Source: Streptomyces sp. OR43
GTDB lineage: Bacteria; Actinomycetota; Actinomycetes; Streptomycetales; Streptomycetaceae
Length of the DNA stretch: 55,074 nucleotides
Direction: 5' to 3'
NCBI RefSeq assembly: GCF_008042275.1
Contig: NZ_RDBK01000043.1
Location: forward strand, 277,854-332,927
The translations under genes and the position numbers were made by a program. Of the stretch, positions 41,544-50,550 are shown piece after piece (positions within the stretch are counted from its first letter, which is position 1; each line of letters begins with the position of its first letter). Below the pieces are notes generated by a model that was given only the letters and a program-made list of their open reading frames with translations, had not been told where the DNA came from and searched no databases.

Positions 41544-43073
41544 TCAGCCCTTCAGCGCCGTCCGCAGCCGGGGCTTCGACGCCCTCTCCCAGACCCGCGG
41601 TAGTTCGCGCTCCCGGTCGGCGGCGGACGCCTCCTCCTCCCCGTACAGCAACCCCCAGGTGAAGGCGGTCTCCCCCGCCGCGTGCGCCTGGACGGCCAGG
41701 CTGCGCAGCGTGGCGCGGGCGACGACGCTGTCCTGGTGGTCGCCGAGCACCGACTGCACGGCCTTCATCCGCTTGGCGAACTTCCTGGCGGGCTTCCCGA
41801 GCGCGGGCCTGGCGGCCTCCGCCGCGTAGCGGGCGCGCTTGGCGGCCTTGCGGGCCTCGTGCGTGGCCACGTCCCGGTCGTGACCGGGCGGCTGTGCGAA
41901 GGCGTGGTCGACACGGGCCGCCAGGCGCGCGTAGTCCTTCAGGACCGCCCGGGGCAGCGCCTTGCCGGGGGCGTGGCTGGCCGGCCCGCGCAGCGGCGGC
42001 TGTGCGAGCAGTGCGTCGAGGCTCTCCAGGAGCGCGACGTAGCGCTCGCCGTCCAGCACGGCGAGGACGCGCTCCCTGGCCGCGATGCCGTGGGCGGTGG
42101 ACCAGATGTGCAGCCGGGCGGCGGCCGGGCCCAGGAGGAGTGTCTGCGGGACGCCGTCGAGGTGGGTGCGCAGCCGTTTGACGAGCACCTCGTGGTCGCG
42201 TCCGGCGCCGAGCTCGCCGGCGAGCCATTTCAGTTCGTCGCCGACCGGGTCGGTGACGCGCCGGTCGAGGAGGGCGCGGTACGTCTTGAAGGCGCTGCGC
42301 AGCCGACGGGTGGCGACGCGCATCCGGTGGACGGAGTCGGGCAGGTCGCGCCGCACCGCCGGGTCGAGGGTGATGATCGCCTCGGCCTGGTGGCGTACGT
42401 AGGCGAGGACGTGGTCCGCCGCGGTGACGGGGGCGGCCTGCCGCTCCCTCTTCCCCGGGGGCGCGGTGCCCGGTGCGGTCTCCTCCAGGGCCCTGGCCAG
42501 CTTGGAGGCGGAGGCCGCGGGCCGCACTCCCTTCTTGCGCAGCCGCTTCTCGACGGCGTCCAGGAGTGCGGGGTCGCCGTCGTCGGCGAGTTCGACCTCG
42601 ATCTCCGTCCAGGCCGCGGTGGGGCCGCCGCTCTCCGGCAGCCGCTCGGCGCAGACTTCGTCGACGCTGACTTCGGCGAGGAGGCCGCCCCGGTCGTCGA
42701 CGAGGTGGTGGACGTCGCGGGTGGTGAGGAGCCGGACGACGGGGGCAAGCTCCGCGTGGCGGACCCGGGAGCGGACCAGCGCGGCGAGGTCGCCCGGGAG
42801 AGTGTCGGCCGGCGGGGCCTGGATCTCGTCGCGGACGCCGGGGGCGACGGGGAATTTGAGGTGCCAGCCGGCATCGCTTCCGCCGGTCCTGCGCCGCAGG
42901 GTGAGGGAGTCCGTGGCGAGGCGGAAGTCGTGGGTGTCGTAGTAGACGGCGTCGAGTTCGCTGACGCCGCGGTGGAGGACGGCCGAGACCCCGGCCACCT
43001 TCGTCAGGTCGGGCAGCCGGGTCTCGGTCGCGGCTTCGTACTTCCGCTCGATCTCTCGCTTGGAGTCCGCCAT
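41544..43073 (-). CDS. CYTH and CHAD domain protein
   Basis: The protein has 509 residues. CYTH begins with the ExExK motif (EIERKYEA) at the N-terminus and shows LDAVYYDTHDFRLATDSLTL and GWHLKFPVAPGVRDEIQAP, so residues 1-195 form the triphosphate tunnel fold. The CHAD domain (about 225-505) is helical with many conserved basic residues: VHRMRVATRRLRSAFKTYR and HEARKAAKRARYAAEAARPA. CYTH domains hydrolyse triphosphates or polyphosphate, and CHAD domains bind polyphosphate. The likely role is polyphosphate binding or turnover. It stands between the radical SAM gene and the rodA-mre cluster on the same strand, with short gaps. Confidence 0.93.
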   Translation of the reverse strand: MADSKREIERKYEAATETRLPDLTKVAGVSAVLHRGVSELDAVYYDTHDFRLATDSLTLRRRTGGSDAGWHLKFPVAPGVRDEIQAPPADTLPGDLAALVRSRVRHAELAPVVRLLTTRDVHHLVDDRGGLLAEVSVDEVCAERLPESGGPTAAWTEIEVELADDGDPALLDAVEKRLRKKGVRPAASASKLARALEETAPGTAPPGKRERQAAPVTAADHVLAYVRHQAEAIITLDPAVRRDLPDSVHRMRVATRRLRSAFKTYRALLDRRVTDPVGDELKWLAGELGAGRDHEVLVKRLRTHLDGVPQTLLLGPAAARLHIWSTAHGIAARERVLAVLDGERYVALLESLDALLAQPPLRGPASHAPGKALPRAVLKDYARLAARVDHAFAQPPGHDRDVATHEARKAAKRARYAAEAARPALGKPARKFAKRMKAVQSVLGDHQDSVVARATLRSLAVQAHAAGETAFTWGLLYGEEEASAADRERELPRVWERASKPRLRTALKG

Positions 43074-43125
43074 ATACCGAACCTATCCGCGCCAGGGGCG
43101 GATATGCAGGACGGTGTGTGCGGGA

Positions 43126-44316
43126 TCAGGCCGTTATCGGCCGTTGGACCCTGATCGACTGGAGCAGTCCGATGGCCACCCAGACGGCGAACATCGAGGA
43201 GCCTCCGTAGGAGACGAACGGCAGGGGCAGTCCGGCGACCGGCATGATGCCGAGCGTCATGCCGATGTTCTCGAAGGCCTGGAAGGCGAACCAGGCGATG
43301 ATGCCCGCGGCGACGACCGTGCCGTAGAGCTCGGTGGTCTCGCGGGCGATGCGGCAGGCGCGCCACAGGACGATGCCGAGGAGGACCAGGATCAGTCCGG
43401 CGCCGAGGAAGCCGAGTTCCTCACCGGCGACGGTGAAGACGAAGTCGGTCTGCTGCTCGGGGACGAACTGGCCGGTGGTCTGGGTGCCCTGGAAGAGGCC
43501 GGTGCCGGAGAGGCCGCCGGAGCCGATCGCGATCCGGGCCTGGTTGGTGTTGTAGCCGACGCCGGCGGGGTCGAGGGCCGGGTTGGCGAAGGCGGCGAAC
43601 CGGGCGATCTGGTAGTCGTCGAGGAGTCCGAGCTGCCAGATGGCGACGGCTCCGGCGGCGCCCGCACCGAGGATCCCGAAGACCCAGCGGTTCGAGGCGC
43701 CCGAGGCCAGCAGCACGCCGAGCACGATGACGACCATGACCATCACGGAGCCGAGGTCCGGCATGCCCATGACGACGGCCATCGGGAGCGCGGCGAGGCC
43801 GAGGGCCTTGGCGACGGTCCGGTGGTCGGGGTGCAGCTGGTCGCCCGCGTCGACGCGGGCGGCGAGCAGCATCGCCATGCCGAGGATGATGGTGATCTTG
43901 GTGAATTCGGAGGGCTGGAGCGAGAAGCCGCCGGGCAGCAGGATCCAGGCGTGGGCGCCGTTGACGGTGGCGCCGAGCGGGGTGAGGACCGCCATCACGA
44001 GGAGCACGGACAGCCCGTACAGGATCGGCACCGCGCCGCGCAGGGTCCGGTGGCCGAGCCAGATCGTACCGATCATCAGGGCGAAGCCGATGCCGGTGTT
44101 GAGGGCGTGGCGGAAGAGGAAGTAGTACGGGTCGCCGTGGGTGAGCGAGTCACGTCCGCGGGTCGCCGACCAGACGAGCAGCGAGCCGATGAAGGAGAGG
44201 GCGATCGCGGAGCCGAGCAGCGGCCAGTCGAGGCGGCGCACGACGGAGTCGCGGGCGGTGATCCGGCCCCAGGCGCCGCGGTCGGGGGCGTACCGCTGGA
44301 CGGAGAAGCCGGCCAT
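43126..44316 (-). CDS. rodA: RodA/FtsW-family SEDS glycosyltransferase (Sfr-like)
   Basis: The protein has 396 residues with about ten membrane helices. SEDS features include WILLPGGFSLQPSEFTKITI, GMPDLGSVMVMV, NQARIAIGSGGLSGTGLFQG, EEQQTDFVF-type sequence (PEQQTDFVFTVAGEELGF) and VAGLPLPFVSYGGSSM. SEDS proteins polymerise lipid II into glycan strands together with a class B PBP. Its start ATG overlaps the stop of the PBP2 gene (TGATG), matching the paired function. In S. coelicolor the corresponding gene is sfr (SCO2607, from memory), a member of the spore-wall complex rather than of septal division. Confidence 0.95.
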   Translation of the reverse strand: MAGFSVQRYAPDRGAWGRITARDSVVRRLDWPLLGSAIALSFIGSLLVWSATRGRDSLTHGDPYYFLFRHALNTGIGFALMIGTIWLGHRTLRGAVPILYGLSVLLVMAVLTPLGATVNGAHAWILLPGGFSLQPSEFTKITIILGMAMLLAARVDAGDQLHPDHRTVAKALGLAALPMAVVMGMPDLGSVMVMVVIVLGVLLASGASNRWVFGILGAGAAGAVAIWQLGLLDDYQIARFAAFANPALDPAGVGYNTNQARIAIGSGGLSGTGLFQGTQTTGQFVPEQQTDFVFTVAGEELGFLGAGLILVLLGIVLWRACRIARETTELYGTVVAAGIIAWFAFQAFENIGMTLGIMPVAGLPLPFVSYGGSSMFAVWVAIGLLQSIRVQRPITA

Positions 44317-46481
44317 CAGTCACGCCTCCCCAGCACGGCGGCGAGCGTCTGCGCGTCGGCCGGCTTCTGCGACGCGGGGTCGTAGGGCTTGATCTTCGGG
44401 GCGTCGATGGTGCCGTCCGTCTGGATCTTCGGCAGCGACTTCTGCGGGGTCGGCAGCAGGGCCTTCTTGAGGTCCTGCTTGCCCGAGGCGTCGAGGCCGT
44501 AGAGGGCGTTGTAGATGTTGCGGACGGCGGGCCCGGATGCCCCGGAACCCGTACCGCCCTGGGAGATCGTCATGACGATCGAGTAGTCCTTGGTGTACGT
44601 GGCGAACCAGGAGGTCGTCTGCTTGCCGTAGACCTCGGCCGTACCCGTCTTGGCGTGCATCGGGATCTTGTCCTGCGGCCAGCCGCCGAATCGCCAGGCG
44701 GCGGAGCCGCGGGTCGCGACACCCGCGAGGGCTTCGTCTATTTCGTTGCGCGTCTTCTTGGTGAAGGGCAGCTTGCCGTGCGACTTCGGCTCGATCTCCT
44801 GGACGGTCTTGCCGTCGCCGCTGACGATGGCCTTGCCGACGGTGGGGTCGTAGAGGGTGCCGCCGTTGGAGATGGCCGCGTAGATGGTGGCCATCTGGAT
44901 CGGGGTCACGAGGGTGTCGCCCTGGCCGATCGAGTAGTTGACGGAGTCACCGGCGCGCATCTTGTCGCCTTCGAGGCAGTTCTCGTACGCGATCTGCTCG
45001 ACGTACGTACCGCCCTTCTTGCCCTGCTTGCACCAGGCGTCGTGGTTGGCCTTGGCGAAGTTCTTCTTCCACTGGCGGTCCGGGACGCGGCCGCTGACCT
45101 CGTTGGGGAGGTCGATGCCGGTCTCCTTGCCGAGGCCGAACTGGTGGGCGGTCTTGTAGAACCAGTCGTTGGGGTTCTTCTTGGGGCTGTTCCCGCCGTC
45201 CTTCTGCCACTCCTTGTGCGCGAGGCCGTAGTACACGGTGTCGCAGGAGACTTCGAGGGCGCGGCCGATGGTGATGCTGCCGTAGCCCTGGGACTCGAAG
45301 TTCTTGAAGGTCTGGCCGCCGATGGAGTACGAGCTGGGGCACGGGTAGTTGCCGTCGAAGGGGTATCCGGCGTTGACCGCGGCGGTGGAGGAGATGACCT
45401 TGAAGATGGAGCCGGGGGCGGCCTGGCCCTGGATGGCACGGTTCAGCAGCGGGAAGTTGGAGTTCTTGCCGGTGAGTTTGGCGTAGTCCTTGGCGGAGAT
45501 GCCGCCGACCCAGGCGTTGGGGTCGTAGTTGGGCAGGGAGGCCATGGAGACGACGCGGCCGGTCTTGGCCTCCATGACGACGACGGCGCCGGAGTCGGCC
45601 TTGTAGTTCTCGCCGGTGTTGGTGTCGAACTCCTTGCGGGCCGTCTTCATGGCCTGGTTGAGCTCGTACTCGGCGACGGCCTGGACGCGGGCGTCGATGG
45701 AGGTGACGACGCTGGCGCCGGCCTCCGCCTCGTCGTTCTTGGCCTGGCCGATGACCCGGCCGAGGTTGTCCACCTCGTAGCGGGTGACGCCCGCCTTGCC
45801 GCGCAGTTCCTTGTCGTACGTGCGCTCCAGGCCGGAGCGGCCGACCTGGTCGGAGCGCAGGTAGGGCGAGTCGGTGTCCTGGGCCTTGGTGATCTCCTCG
45901 TCGGTGACGGGTGAGAGGTAGCCGAGGACCTGGGCGGTGTTGGCCTTGCCGGGGGCGGCGTAGCGGCGGACGGCGGTGGGTTCGGCGGAGATGCCGGGGA
46001 AGTCCTCCGCGCGTTCGCGGATCTGGAGGGCCTGCTGGGTGGTGGCCTCGTCGGTGACGGGGATCGGCTGGTAGGGCGAGCCGTTCCAGCAGGGCTGGGG
46101 GGTCTTCGCGTCGCAGAGCCGGACCTTGTCGATGACGTCCTTGGGCTTCATGCCGAGGACGTCGGCGAGCCGGGTCAGGACGCCTTTGCCGTCGTCGTCC
46201 ATCTTCAGCAGTTCGGTGCGGCTGGCGGAGACGACGAGGCGGGTCTCGTTGTCGGCGAGCGGCACGCCGCGGGCGTCGAGGATGGAGCCGCGGGCTGCGG
46301 GCTGGACGACCTGCTGGACGTGGTTGTTCTTCGCCTCGTCGGAGTACTCCTGGCCGTTGCGGATCTGGAGGTACCAGAGGCGGCCGCCGAGGGTGAGCAG
46401 CAGGGAGAAGACGAGGACCTGGATGACGATGAGGCGGATCTGGACCCGCTGGGTCCGTCCTGTCTCGGGGATGTTGGTCAC
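44316..46481 (-). CDS. mrdA: Penicillin-binding protein 2 (class B transpeptidase)
   Basis: The protein has 721 residues from a GTG start. A single N-terminal membrane helix (about 15-37, VIQVLVFSLLLTLGGRLWYL) is followed by the dimerisation domain (RGSILDARGVPLADNETRLV). The transpeptidase domain has S358xxK361 in APGSIFKV, the second motif S412-C-D414 as in elongation-type PBP2, and K611-T-G in HAKTGTAEVYG. It cross-links peptidoglycan outside the membrane as partner of RodA, with which it overlaps by one base. It lies 61 bases after mreD. In Streptomyces this set acts mainly in sporulation. Confidence 0.95.
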   Translation of the reverse strand: MTNIPETGRTQRVQIRLIVIQVLVFSLLLTLGGRLWYLQIRNGQEYSDEAKNNHVQQVVQPAARGSILDARGVPLADNETRLVVSASRTELLKMDDDGKGVLTRLADVLGMKPKDVIDKVRLCDAKTPQPCWNGSPYQPIPVTDEATTQQALQIRERAEDFPGISAEPTAVRRYAAPGKANTAQVLGYLSPVTDEEITKAQDTDSPYLRSDQVGRSGLERTYDKELRGKAGVTRYEVDNLGRVIGQAKNDEAEAGASVVTSIDARVQAVAEYELNQAMKTARKEFDTNTGENYKADSGAVVVMEAKTGRVVSMASLPNYDPNAWVGGISAKDYAKLTGKNSNFPLLNRAIQGQAAPGSIFKVISSTAAVNAGYPFDGNYPCPSSYSIGGQTFKNFESQGYGSITIGRALEVSCDTVYYGLAHKEWQKDGGNSPKKNPNDWFYKTAHQFGLGKETGIDLPNEVSGRVPDRQWKKNFAKANHDAWCKQGKKGGTYVEQIAYENCLEGDKMRAGDSVNYSIGQGDTLVTPIQMATIYAAISNGGTLYDPTVGKAIVSGDGKTVQEIEPKSHGKLPFTKKTRNEIDEALAGVATRGSAAWRFGGWPQDKIPMHAKTGTAEVYGKQTTSWFATYTKDYSIVMTISQGGTGSGASGPAVRNIYNALYGLDASGKQDLKKALLPTPQKSLPKIQTDGTIDAPKIKPYDPASQKPADAQTLAAVLGRRD

Positions 46482-46542
46482 GGGGCGCCCCCGGTGGTGG
46501 TCGGGCCGGTGGTACGGGGGTCGCCCCCGGAGGATTGCGGCC

Positions 46543-47208
46543 TCACAGTCGCTTGACTCCCTTGATCCGTCCGGCGCGTGCGGCGCGGTTGCGGGCGGCC
46601 TTGACGCGCAGTCCGCCGCGCTGGCTGCCGATCCGCAGTCCGGTGCCCGCGGCGAGCCAGCCGGCCGCGACGTCGCCGCGGCCGGAGGAGGACTCGGTCA
46701 GCGGGTCGTTCACCGTGCGTCTGGCGATGGCCATGATCAGCGGGACGGTGAACGGCGCGAGGAGCAGGTCGTAGACGGCCGCGGTGAACAGCAGGCTGCC
46801 GAGGCCCACATGGCGGGCCGCCGTGTCGCCGACGAGGGCACCGACGCCCGCGTAGAGCAGCGTCGATCCGATCGCCGCCGCGACGACGACGGCCATCGGG
46901 AGGAACGCGGACTTGAGCTGGCCGTTCTCGGGCCTGGCCAGTCCGGCGAGGTAGCCGATGACGCAGAGCACCAGGGCGTAGCGTCCGGCGGCGTGGTCGG
47001 CCGGGGGTGCCAGGTCGGCGAGGAGGCCCGCGCCGAAGCCGATGAGGGCCCCGCTGACGTGCCCGTACACGAAGGCCAGTCCGAGGACGACCATGAGCAG
47101 CAGATCGGGTACGGCGCCGGGGAGCTGGAGCCGGGCGAGTACGGATACCTGGACGACGAGGGCGATCACGACCAGAACGATGGAGAGCAGAGTCCGGTTG
47201 ACGCGCAT
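46543..47208 (-). CDS. mreD: Rod-shape-determining protein MreD
   Basis: The protein has 221 residues. About five to six membrane helices occupy residues 5-165 (LSIVLVVIALVVQVSVLA, DLLLMVVLGLAFVYGHVSG, GFGAGLLADLAPPADHAAG-type family signature). A long basic tail (RGGLRVKAARNRAARAGRIK) follows, an extension beyond the usual 160-170 residues and probably cytoplasmic. MreD links MreC and the elongation machinery in the membrane. It starts 11 bases after mreC in the same operon. Confidence 0.93.
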   Translation of the reverse strand: MRVNRTLLSIVLVVIALVVQVSVLARLQLPGAVPDLLLMVVLGLAFVYGHVSGALIGFGAGLLADLAPPADHAAGRYALVLCVIGYLAGLARPENGQLKSAFLPMAVVVAAAIGSTLLYAGVGALVGDTAARHVGLGSLLFTAAVYDLLLAPFTVPLIMAIARRTVNDPLTESSSGRGDVAAGWLAAGTGLRIGSQRGGLRVKAARNRAARAGRIKGVKRL

Positions 47209-47219
47209 GGGGATCAGCT

Positions 47220-48272
47220 CTACCTCTGTTCGTTTACCGCGTTGTCGGCGTTCGGTGTGGCGTTCTGGCTGGGGTTCGGGTCCGGGCTGCCGCTGGGACT
47301 CGTGCTCTGGTGGATGTTCCCGACCACGTTGCCGCTGGTGTCGACGATGTCGCCGTTGGGCGAGATGGTGACGGTGACGGTCGGGGTGGGCTTCGGCTTG
47401 GCCGGCTTGACGGCCTTCTTCGGCAGGACCGCGTCGCGCGGGTCCTCACGCGGTGCCTGGACGACGATGCCGACGATGTCGAGCTTGGTGAAGCCGACGA
47501 ACGGGCGGACGTAGACGGTACGGGTGAGGTCGCCACCGGACGGGTCGACGCGGACGACCTCGCCGACCGGGACGCCGGGCACGAACGGCTTGTCCTTGCT
47601 GGAGCCGAAGGTGACGAGGCGGTCACCCTTCTTGACCTTGGCCTTGCCGTTCAGGAACTGGACGGACAGCGGGCGCGAGCCCTGGCCGGTGGCGAAACCC
47701 AGTTCGTCGGTGGACTCCATCCGGGTGCCGACGGTGAAGTCGGGGTCGTTGGCCAGGAGCACGGTGGCGGTGTCCGGGCCGACGGTGGTGACGCGGCCGA
47801 CGAGTCCGTCGCCGTTGAGGACGGTCATGTCGCGCTTGAGGCCGTCCTTGGATCCGGCGTCGATGGTGACCGTCCAGGAGAAGCCCTGGGCCGCTCCTAT
47901 GGCGATGACCTCGGCGGCCTTGATGCCGTACTGGCCGGCGTCCGACTTCTTGAGCATCTTGTCGAGCTCGCGGACCCGGCTGCGGTTGCGGTCGTCGCTG
48001 CCCAGCCTCACCTTGAGCGCGGCGTTCTCCTGCTCCAGCGCGGTGATCTTGTCGTGGCGGGTGCCGGAGGCGCGTACGGCCCCTATGGCGTTGCCCACCG
48101 GATCGACCGCTGCCGCCACGCCGTTCTCCACCGGTCCGAAGACGGTGGCGGCGGCCTGCCGGGCGCCGTCCACCGGTGACTCCTCGCCGCCGCGGATGTC
48201 CACCGTGATCAGTGCGAAAGCGATGGCGATCAGCAGCACCAGGAGCAGCCGGCTCTCTCGTGTGTCCCTCAC
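47220..48272 (-). CDS. mreC: Rod-shape-determining protein MreC
   Basis: The protein has 350 residues from a GTG start. An N-terminal membrane helix (LLLVLLIAIAFALITVDI) anchors it; a coiled coil follows (KITALEQENAALKVRL), then the two-barrel MreC core (GFSWTVTIDAGSKDGLKRDM, NGDGLVGRVTTVGPDTATVL, DRLVTFGSSKDKPFVPGVPV). The last 80 residues are Lys/Pro/Thr then Ser/Pro/Asn-rich and extracytoplasmic, an actinobacterial extension. MreC positions PBP2 and RodA along MreB-guided sites. The gap to mreB is 99 bases and contains a hairpin. Confidence 0.95.
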   Translation of the reverse strand: MRDTRESRLLLVLLIAIAFALITVDIRGGEESPVDGARQAAATVFGPVENGVAAAVDPVGNAIGAVRASGTRHDKITALEQENAALKVRLGSDDRNRSRVRELDKMLKKSDAGQYGIKAAEVIAIGAAQGFSWTVTIDAGSKDGLKRDMTVLNGDGLVGRVTTVGPDTATVLLANDPDFTVGTRMESTDELGFATGQGSRPLSVQFLNGKAKVKKGDRLVTFGSSKDKPFVPGVPVGEVVRVDPSGGDLTRTVYVRPFVGFTKLDIVGIVVQAPREDPRDAVLPKKAVKPAKPKPTPTVTVTISPNGDIVDTSGNVVGNIHQSTSPSGSPDPNPSQNATPNADNAVNEQR

Positions 48273-48325
48273 GTGCGGCGGCCGTGCCTTCCTCGTAGGA
48301 ATGTTCGTGCCTGTATATCAACGAT

Positions 48326-48358
48326 CCTCCGCGCGGAGCGGCAGCGTCCGCGCGGAGG
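48326..48358 (-). terminator. Hairpin between mreB and mreC
   Basis: CCTCCGCGCGGA (48326-48337) pairs with TCCGCGCGGAGG (48347-48358) around a 9-base loop that has further pairing potential. It starts 14 bases past the mreB stop and could make mreB more highly expressed than mreCD. Confidence 0.7.
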
Positions 48359-48371
48359 GCCGCTTGGGTTT

Positions 48372-49391
48372 CTACCGTCGGGGCTGGGCGTCCAGCACCT
48401 GCTGGAGCGCCTCGAACTCCTCGACGCACTTGCCGGAGCCGAGCGCCACGGAGTCCAGCGGGTCCTCGGCGATGTGGATCGGCATGCCCGTCTCGTGGCG
48501 CAGCCGCTCGTCGAGGCCCCGGAGCAGCGCGCCGCCGCCGGTGAGGACGATGCCGCGGTCCATGACGTCGCCGGAGAGCTCCGGCGGGCACTTGTCCAGC
48601 GTCGTCTTGACCGCGTCGACGATCGCGTTGACCGGCTCCTCGATCGCCTTGCGGACCTCGGCGGCGGAGATGACCACGGTCTTGGGCAGGCCCGAGACGA
48701 GGTCGCGGCCGCGGATCTCGGTGTGCTCGTCCTTCTCCAGGTCGAACGCCGAACCGATGGTGATCTTGATCTGTTCGGCGGTGCGCTCACCGAGCAGGAG
48801 CGAGTACTCCTTCTTGATGTGCTGGATGATCGCGTTGTCCAGTTCGTCACCGGCGACCCGGATCGACTGGGCCGTGACGATTCCGCCGAGCGAGATGACC
48901 GCGACCTCGGTGGTGCCGCCACCGATGTCCACGACCATGTTGCCGGTGGCCTCGTGGACCGGCAGGCCGGAGCCGATGGCCGCCGCCATGGGCTCCTCGA
49001 TGATGTGCACCTGGCGTGCGCCGGCCTGCGTCGACGCCTCGATCACGGCGCGTCGCTCGACCCCGGTGATGCCGGAGGGCACGCAGACGACGACCCGCGG
49101 GCGGGCCAGGTAGCGGCGCTTGTGGATCTTCAGGATGAAGTAGCGGAGCATCCGCTCCGTGATCTCGAAGTCGGCGATCACGCCGTCCTTCAGGGGCCGT
49201 ACGGCAACGATGTTGCCCGGCGTACGGCCGATCATCTTCTTGGCCTCGGAGCCGACCGCGAGAATTCCGCCGGTGTTGGTGTTGATGGCCACGACGGACG
49301 GCTCGTTCAGAACGATGCCGCGCCCCCTGACGTACACCAGCGTGTTGGCAGTCCCGAGGTCGATAGCCATGTCACGGCCGATGAACGACAT
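48372..49391 (-). CDS. mreB: Actin-like protein MreB
   Basis: The protein has 339 residues from ATG 49391 ([20 protein letters not shown]). This start has AAGGGG six bases upstream; ATG 49412, seven codons earlier, is an alternative also seen in homologues. Actin-fold signatures are [10 protein letters not shown] (phosphate 1), [20 protein letters not shown] (phosphate 2) and [16 protein letters not shown] (adenosine). The N-terminal SFIGRD may help membrane contact. MreB filaments organise the MreCD-PBP2-RodA complex; in Streptomyces MreB is needed for a normal spore wall, not for vegetative tip growth. Confidence 0.96.
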   Translation of the reverse strand: MSFIGRDMAIDLGTANTLVYVRGRGIVLNEPSVVAINTNTGGILAVGSEAKKMIGRTPGNIVAVRPLKDGVIADFEITERMLRYFILKIHKRRYLARPRVVVCVPSGITGVERRAVIEASTQAGARQVHIIEEPMAAAIGSGLPVHEATGNMVVDIGGGTTEVAVISLGGIVTAQSIRVAGDELDNAIIQHIKKEYSLLLGERTAEQIKITIGSAFDLEKDEHTEIRGRDLVSGLPKTVVISAAEVRKAIEEPVNAIVDAVKTTLDKCPPELSGDVMDRGIVLTGGGALLRGLDERLRHETGMPIHIAEDPLDSVALGSGKCVEEFEALQQVLDAQPRR

Positions 49392-49623
49392 TGAGTTCCC
49401 CTTGTTCCCCATGAGGATGCGTCGGGCCTTCCCAGTCGAAAGCGATGGCTTGTTCTGGTAGGCGAGGTGAGCGCTGCGGGCGTGGAAGCTTCCATCGTAG
49501 TGCCGGACACGCCGACACAGCGCGAGGGTCCTGCGCCATGCTGAGCAGAACGGGTGGCCGTTCCACTCATGGTGACGTTACGTCGGGGGGATGCGTTCCC
49601 GCGATCGGGGACCCTATGCCGAA

Positions 49624-49649
49624 GGGCGACCGAATTACTTCGGTCGCCC
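49624..49649 (-). terminator. Terminator after ndk
   Basis: GGGCGACCGAA (49624-49634) pairs with TTCGGTCGCCC (49639-49649) around TTAC, 33 bases past the ndk stop and upstream of the mreB promoter region. Confidence 0.82.
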
Positions 49650-49681
49650 CAGGTCATGAGCGCTGTTCGGCTGATCGCGGA

Positions 49682-50095
49682 TCAGGAAAGACCCGGGAAG
49701 AAGAGCTTCATTTCTCGCTCTGCGGACTCCTCCGAGTCCGAGGCGTGGATGAGGTTCTCCCGGGTGATGGTGCCGAAGTCACCACGGATCGATCCGGGCG
49801 CGGCGGCGATCGGGTCGGTGGGGCCGGCCAGGGCGCGGATGCCCTCGATGACCCGCTCGCCTTCGGCCACCAGAGCGACGATCGGACCGGACTGCATGAA
49901 CTCGACGAGCGGCTCGTAGAACGGGCGGCCGACGTGCTCGGCGTAGTGCTGTTCCAGCGTGGCGCGGTCGAGGGTGCGGAGCTCCAGCGCCGTGATCTTC
50001 CAGCCGGCCTTGCGCTCGATGCGGCCGACGATCTCGCCGACCAGACCGCGACGGACGGCGTCGGGCTTGAGAAGAACGAGGGTGCGCTGGGTCAT
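49682..50095 (-). CDS. ndk: Nucleoside diphosphate kinase
   Basis: The protein has 137 residues, full length for bacterial Ndk. Conserved parts are LVLLKPDAVRRGLVGEIVGR, YAEHVGRPFYEPLVEFMQSG and the active-site region ENLIHASDSEESAEREMKLF, with the phosphorylated His in NLIHASDS. It balances nucleoside triphosphate pools. It is downstream of the DUF4233 gene with a 93-base gap and followed by its own terminator. Confidence 0.98.
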   Translation of the reverse strand: MTQRTLVLLKPDAVRRGLVGEIVGRIERKAGWKITALELRTLDRATLEQHYAEHVGRPFYEPLVEFMQSGPIVALVAEGERVIEGIRALAGPTDPIAAAPGSIRGDFGTITRENLIHASDSEESAEREMKLFFPGLS

Positions 50096-50188
50096 GTGCG
50101 GCTCCTTGCAGGCATACGGGTGCGGTGAGGCGAGGTTACAGGGGTACGGTGACGGGCCGGCGGCCGGGTTTGGCAGCCCGGCGGCTCC

Positions 50189-50545
50189 TCAGCTGCCGGC
50201 AGGCGCCTGTGCCGCCTCCTGTGCGGCCCACCGGGCCTTCACCTCGTCGATCCTGCGGCCGTAGTGCACGGAGGCCCACCACAGGCCGCCGAAGACCACG
50301 CCGAGGATGAACATCATCGGAACGACGAAGCCGCTGGCGACCAGTGCGATCTGGAGCGCCCAGCCGAGCTGTATGCCGCCGGGGCGGGTGAGCATCCCGC
50401 AGAGCAGCACGGAGAGCAGCATGCCGATGCCGCAGACCGTCCAGACCGTGGCGGACGTCAGGTCGTCGGACTTCATCGCGACGAGTCCGGCGAACCCGAT
50501 CACGAAGAACTCGCCGATCAGCGTCGATGCACAGAGCGTACGCAC
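50189..50545 (-). CDS. DUF4233 membrane protein
   Basis: The protein has 118 residues with a GTG start, five bases after folC, so it is translationally coupled to it. Four hydrophobic helices are visible: STLIGEFFVIGFAGLVAMK, SATVWTVCGIGMLLSVLLCG, LGWALQIALVASGFVVP and MMFILGVVFGGLWWASVHYG. A cytoplasmic tail contains GRRIDEVKARWAAQEA. The sequence matches my memory of the DUF4233 family, found beside folC in actinobacteria. The function is unknown; it may be a small transporter or membrane scaffold. Confidence 0.88.
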   Translation of the reverse strand: MRTLCASTLIGEFFVIGFAGLVAMKSDDLTSATVWTVCGIGMLLSVLLCGMLTRPGGIQLGWALQIALVASGFVVPMMFILGVVFGGLWWASVHYGRRIDEVKARWAAQEAAQAPAGS

Positions 50546-50550
50546 GTTGG

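Noticed and set aside
38155..41829. Plus-strand frame of 1224 codons opposite the radical SAM and repeat membrane genes
   Set aside because: It has no domain and matches the shadow pattern; the minus-strand genes have clear motifs.
44316..46481. PBP2 second motif thought to be damaged because SxN is absent
   Set aside because: Elongation-type PBP2 proteins use an S-x-D form here, so S412-C-D414 is normal.
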